A stretch of 6,630 nucleotides of DNA, from positions 1 through 6,630 of the forward strand of contig SFZC01000103.1 in NCBI GenBank assembly GCA_004558955.1, in the 5' to 3' direction. The stretch comes from a bacterium. Lineage in GTDB: Bacteria; Cyanobacteriota; Vampirovibrionia; Gastranaerophilales; Gastranaerophilaceae. Below the pieces are notes generated by a model. That model had not been told where the DNA came from, searched no databases, and saw only the letters and a list, made by a program, of their open reading frames with translations. The first letter of the stretch is position 1. Each line of letters opens with the position of its first letter. This document shows positions 4,646 through 6,630 of the stretch, one piece after another. The translations under genes and the position numbers were made by a program.

Positions 4646-6340
4646 TTACTTAATATTTGAGAAAGTCCAAGCATCAAATGTAGGTGCTTCATTAATCTTC
4701 ATTTCATGCTTTTCTTCACCTGAACATTCGTCATCGTGAGCGATTGGCTTATACAATCTGTTATAGTATTCGATAACCATTCTGTCAGAATTGAAGTAAG
4801 CTTCAGAAGTTCTGATAGCTTGACGCATCAATCTTGCCCATTCAGGTTTGTTATTGTAGTAAGTCGGAATAATTTGATCTTCAATAATGCTCATCAAGCA
4901 CTTGTGATCTTTCCAGTGTCTTTCTTCCCAAGACATATCGTCATCAATTTCAGGATATTCAATAGCGTAACCGTTAATTCCGCTAAATGTACCTTCAACA
5001 GTCCAACCGTCAAATATAGACAAGTGAACTGCACCGTTAGCGTTAGCTGACATACCTGAAGTACCTGAAGCTTCAAACGGTCTTAGTGGAGTGTTCAACC
5101 AAACATCAGTACCACGTTTCAACATGCCTGATAATTGAAGTTCATAACCCGGAAGAACAACCACGTTTTTCAAAGTGTGAGATCTGTTCAACAATTTATT
5201 AAACATTTCTTTACCCATAACGTCATCAGGGTGGAATTTACCGGCAAAAATGATTTGAACTTTGTTTTCATCCAACAATTTACCAATTCTGTCTTTATCC
5301 ATCAAGATTAACCAAGCACGTTTGTAATCGGCAAATCTTCTTGCCCAAGTGATAGTCAATACATCAGGGTCAAATCTCTTACCTGCAACGTTAGCAATAT
5401 ATTTGAACAATTCAGCTTTCATTTCACGTTTAACCGCTAACAATTTTTCAGGGTCATTTTGTGCTTCTTTAACTCGCTTATCTTGCCAGTATTGAAGATT
5501 TACGGCATTAGTGATTGCTCTAATCGGACATCTGCCTTCAACCCATTCCCACATCTTGTTAGAAACAAGACCGTGTAATTGAGAAACTGCGTTAGCAATT
5601 CTTGACATTCTCAAAGCAGCAACCGTTAATGAGAAGTTTTCACCACCCAAAGCTACGGCTGTTTCACGAGAAGCACCTGCAAAGAAACCGCCTTCTAACA
5701 ATCTGTCAACCCAGTGAACTTCATTACCTGCAGCAACAGGAGTGTGAGTTGTGAATACTGTACGTTTTTTAACTTCATTCAAATCGCCGTTGTATTGTCT
5801 TAACAATTCAAATGCAGCCGGCAATGCGTGACCTTCGTTCATGTGGATAACATCAAAGTTATAACCTACTTTTTGAAGAATTCTAACACCTGCAATACCC
5901 AAAACTGTTTCTTGAGCAATTCTGATTTTTTCATCACCATCATACAATTTGTATGAAATGCTCTTAGCCCAATCGCTGTTACCTTCGATATCAGTAGTCA
6001 ACAAGTAAACAGGACAAGTTCCAAACAATTCAGGTTGAACTAAATAAGCCTTAACCTTAACTTTTTCTCCAAAGATATCAACTTCAGTTTCAGTATTTAT
6101 ATCTGTCAAGAAATCATAATACTTTCTGATATATGCAACTTCAACATTGCCTGATTGATCAATACGTTGATCATAATAACCATAAGACCATAACATTGTT
6201 ACCCCTACCATAGGCATTTGCAAATATCCTGCAGATAACATGTGTGAGCCGGCCAAAAATCCTAAACCACCTGAATAAGTGCTTAAAGATTGATCCATAG
6301 CAATTTCCATTGAAAAATACGCTACATTCGGTAATGCCAT
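4646..6340 (-). CDS. glgP: Short-form alpha-glucan (glycogen) phosphorylase, GT35 family, lacking the PLP lysine
   Basis: GT35 phosphorylases release glucose-1-phosphate from storage alpha-1,4-glucans using phosphate and a lysine-bound PLP. This protein has 564 residues, like the compact TIGR02094-type branch but short for it (classical enzymes exceed 800). The N-terminus is typical: VAYFSMEIAM (6-15), YSGGLGFLAG (22-31). Further motifs are HMNEGHA (166-172), TTHTPVAAGN (197-206), TWARRFADYKR (331-341, whose R335 and K340 match the phosphate-binding Arg569/Lys574 of rabbit muscle enzyme), FAGKFHPDD (365-373) and EASGTSGMS (423-431). In the last motif the residue aligned with the Schiff-base Lys680 is Ser431 (codon TCA at 5050-5048), while E423 and T427 are kept. 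No frameshift or internal stop exists. An AGAGAGG site 6 nt upstream supports the start. It is a single-gene unit with its own promoter and terminator. The family is certain; phosphorylase activity is doubtful because of S431. Confidence 0.9.
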   Translation of the reverse strand: MALPNVAYFSMEIAMDQSLSTYSGGLGFLAGSHMLSAGYLQMPMVGVTMLWSYGYYDQRIDQSGNVEVAYIRKYYDFLTDINTETEVDIFGEKVKVKAYLVQPELFGTCPVYLLTTDIEGNSDWAKSISYKLYDGDEKIRIAQETVLGIAGVRILQKVGYNFDVIHMNEGHALPAAFELLRQYNGDLNEVKKRTVFTTHTPVAAGNEVHWVDRLLEGGFFAGASRETAVALGGENFSLTVAALRMSRIANAVSQLHGLVSNKMWEWVEGRCPIRAITNAVNLQYWQDKRVKEAQNDPEKLLAVKREMKAELFKYIANVAGKRFDPDVLTITWARRFADYKRAWLILMDKDRIGKLLDENKVQIIFAGKFHPDDVMGKEMFNKLLNRSHTLKNVVVLPGYELQLSGMLKRGTDVWLNTPLRPFEASGTSGMSANANGAVHLSIFDGWTVEGTFSGINGYAIEYPEIDDDMSWEERHWKDHKCLMSIIEDQIIPTYYNNKPEWARLMRQAIRTSEAYFNSDRMVIEYYNRLYKPIAHDDECSGEEKHEMKINEAPTFDAWTFSNIK

Positions 6341-6346
6341 AATTAA

Positions 6347-6353
6347 CCTCTCT
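6347..6353 (-). promoter_or_regulatory. Ribosome binding site of the phosphorylase gene
   Basis: On the - strand AGAGAGG is followed by TTAATT (6 nt) and the ATG at 6340. It supports the start, which also coincides with the family's conserved N-terminus a few residues before YFSME. Confidence 0.7.
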
Positions 6354-6392
6354 TCTCTTACCTCATTAAATTTTATACACTAAATTTTTCAT

Positions 6393-6415
6393 GTTACACG
6401 AACCCGTGCCATAAC
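6393..6415 (-). promoter_or_regulatory. Inverted repeat near the phosphorylase transcript start
   Basis: On the - strand this reads GTTA-TGG-CACG-GGTT-CGTG-TAAC. It forms a 4+4-bp interrupted stem with a GGTT loop and a TGG bulge, directly downstream of the proposed -10. It could be an operator or a 5'-end hairpin on the messenger. It is GC-richer than its surroundings. Confidence 0.35.
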
Positions 6416-6443
6416 ATTGTAGCATAGAAAAATTATAGAACAA
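6416..6443 (-). promoter_or_regulatory. Candidate promoter of the phosphorylase gene
   Basis: On the - strand: -35 TTGTTC (6438-6443), a 16-bp spacer, and -10 TACAAT (6416-6421) preceded by TGC, an extended -10. Transcription would begin near 6409 and give a leader of about 70 nt. The region also contains other TATAAT-like strings (for example on the - strand near 6432-6437), so the exact promoter is uncertain. I see nothing else of note between 6444 and 6508. Confidence 0.5.
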
Positions 6444-6508
6444 TAGTTTTTAATATATAAATATAAAACCCTGTCATACCGATATTTTTCAAGGAAACAA
6501 AACGTTAC

Positions 6509-6542
6509 AAAAAAAGAGATACCCTTTTAAGATACCTCTTTT
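6509..6542 (-). terminator. Intrinsic terminator of the gene at the right edge
   Basis: On the - strand AAAAGAGGTATC (6531-6542) pairs with GGTATCTCTTTT (6512-6523) around a 7-nt loop. That is 12 bp with two G-T wobbles, and the right arm continues into a run of seven T ending at 6509. It begins 5 nt after the stop codon at 6548, so it belongs to the partial - strand gene and insulates the phosphorylase promoter. Confidence 0.8.
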
Positions 6543-6547
6543 AATTA

Positions 6548-6630
6548 CTAAATCTTTTCCAAAAACTTGGTCAAAGCGATTTTTACATGAGAATAATTCA
6601 ATCCGCCCTGCATATAGGCAATATGTTCCG
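6548..6630 (-). CDS. C-terminal end of an unidentified protein (start outside window)
   Basis: On the - strand an open frame enters from beyond 6630 and gives 26 residues, with EHIAYMQGGLNYSHVK near its start and IALTKFLEKI at the end, then TAG at 6550-6548. The terminal helix-like sequence, the abrupt start of a good terminator 5 nt after the stop, and the same orientation as the phosphorylase gene downstream support a real gene end. The fragment is too short to name a family. The other two frames on this strand are less convincing: one is stopped and the other runs straight through the terminator hairpin. Confidence 0.6.
   Translation of the reverse strand, partial: EHIAYMQGGLNYSHVKIALTKFLEKI

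Noticed and set aside
4736..5076. Open frames on both strands inside the phosphorylase gene
   Set aside because: They overlap a clearly conserved GT35 coding frame, and their translations show no family signatures.

Overview
This is an AT-rich bacterial chromosome segment with a compact layout of mostly housekeeping genes. It carries two cut-off genes at its edges, five complete genes, four hairpin terminators and several candidate promoters. I see no phage, transposon, CRISPR or tRNA/rRNA signals. The likely host is a gut-type relative of Cyanobacteria (Vampirovibrionia/'Melainabacteria', order Gastranaerophilales). This rests on three things: a short NusA with an acidic tail and no C-terminal AR repeats, a short-form alpha-glucan phosphorylase, and two unrelated hypothetical proteins with N-terminal 'SF-N/F-G' motifs (TSFNG, VYFGS) of a kind I recall as common in that group. 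The assignment is an inference from memory and was not checked by search.

Layout, left to right. The + strand opens with the C-terminal part of rimP (30S maturation factor), followed 48 nt later by nusA (transcription elongation/termination factor). A very stable GC-rich hairpin closes this transcript, so the usual continuation into ylxR-infB is absent here. Facing nusA on the - strand is a 371-residue coiled-coil-like hypothetical protein with a textbook promoter and Shine-Dalgarno. The roughly 300-bp divergent region beyond it holds that promoter and, on the + strand, an orphan intrinsic terminator just before tsaD. That terminator ends either a small RNA or an attenuated leader. tsaD (tRNA t6A synthesis) and a 113-residue hypothetical protein follow on the + strand. 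They share a bidirectional terminator with the convergent alpha-glucan phosphorylase gene on the - strand. The far right end holds a terminator and the last 26 codons of an unidentified - strand gene.

How the genes work together: rimP, nusA and tsaD all belong to the core gene-expression machinery (ribosome assembly, transcription, tRNA modification). The phosphorylase belongs to storage-glucan breakdown. No operon logic ties the phosphorylase or the two hypothetical genes to their neighbours.

The most striking observation is in the phosphorylase. The otherwise well-conserved pyridoxal-phosphate (PLP) signature reads EASGTSGMS, with serine (S431) where GT35 phosphorylases have the lysine that binds PLP covalently. 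The phosphate-binding RR-x3-YKR region is intact. The second point of interest is the orphan terminator/leader in front of tsaD, which contains a short direct repeat complementary to the tsaD start region.
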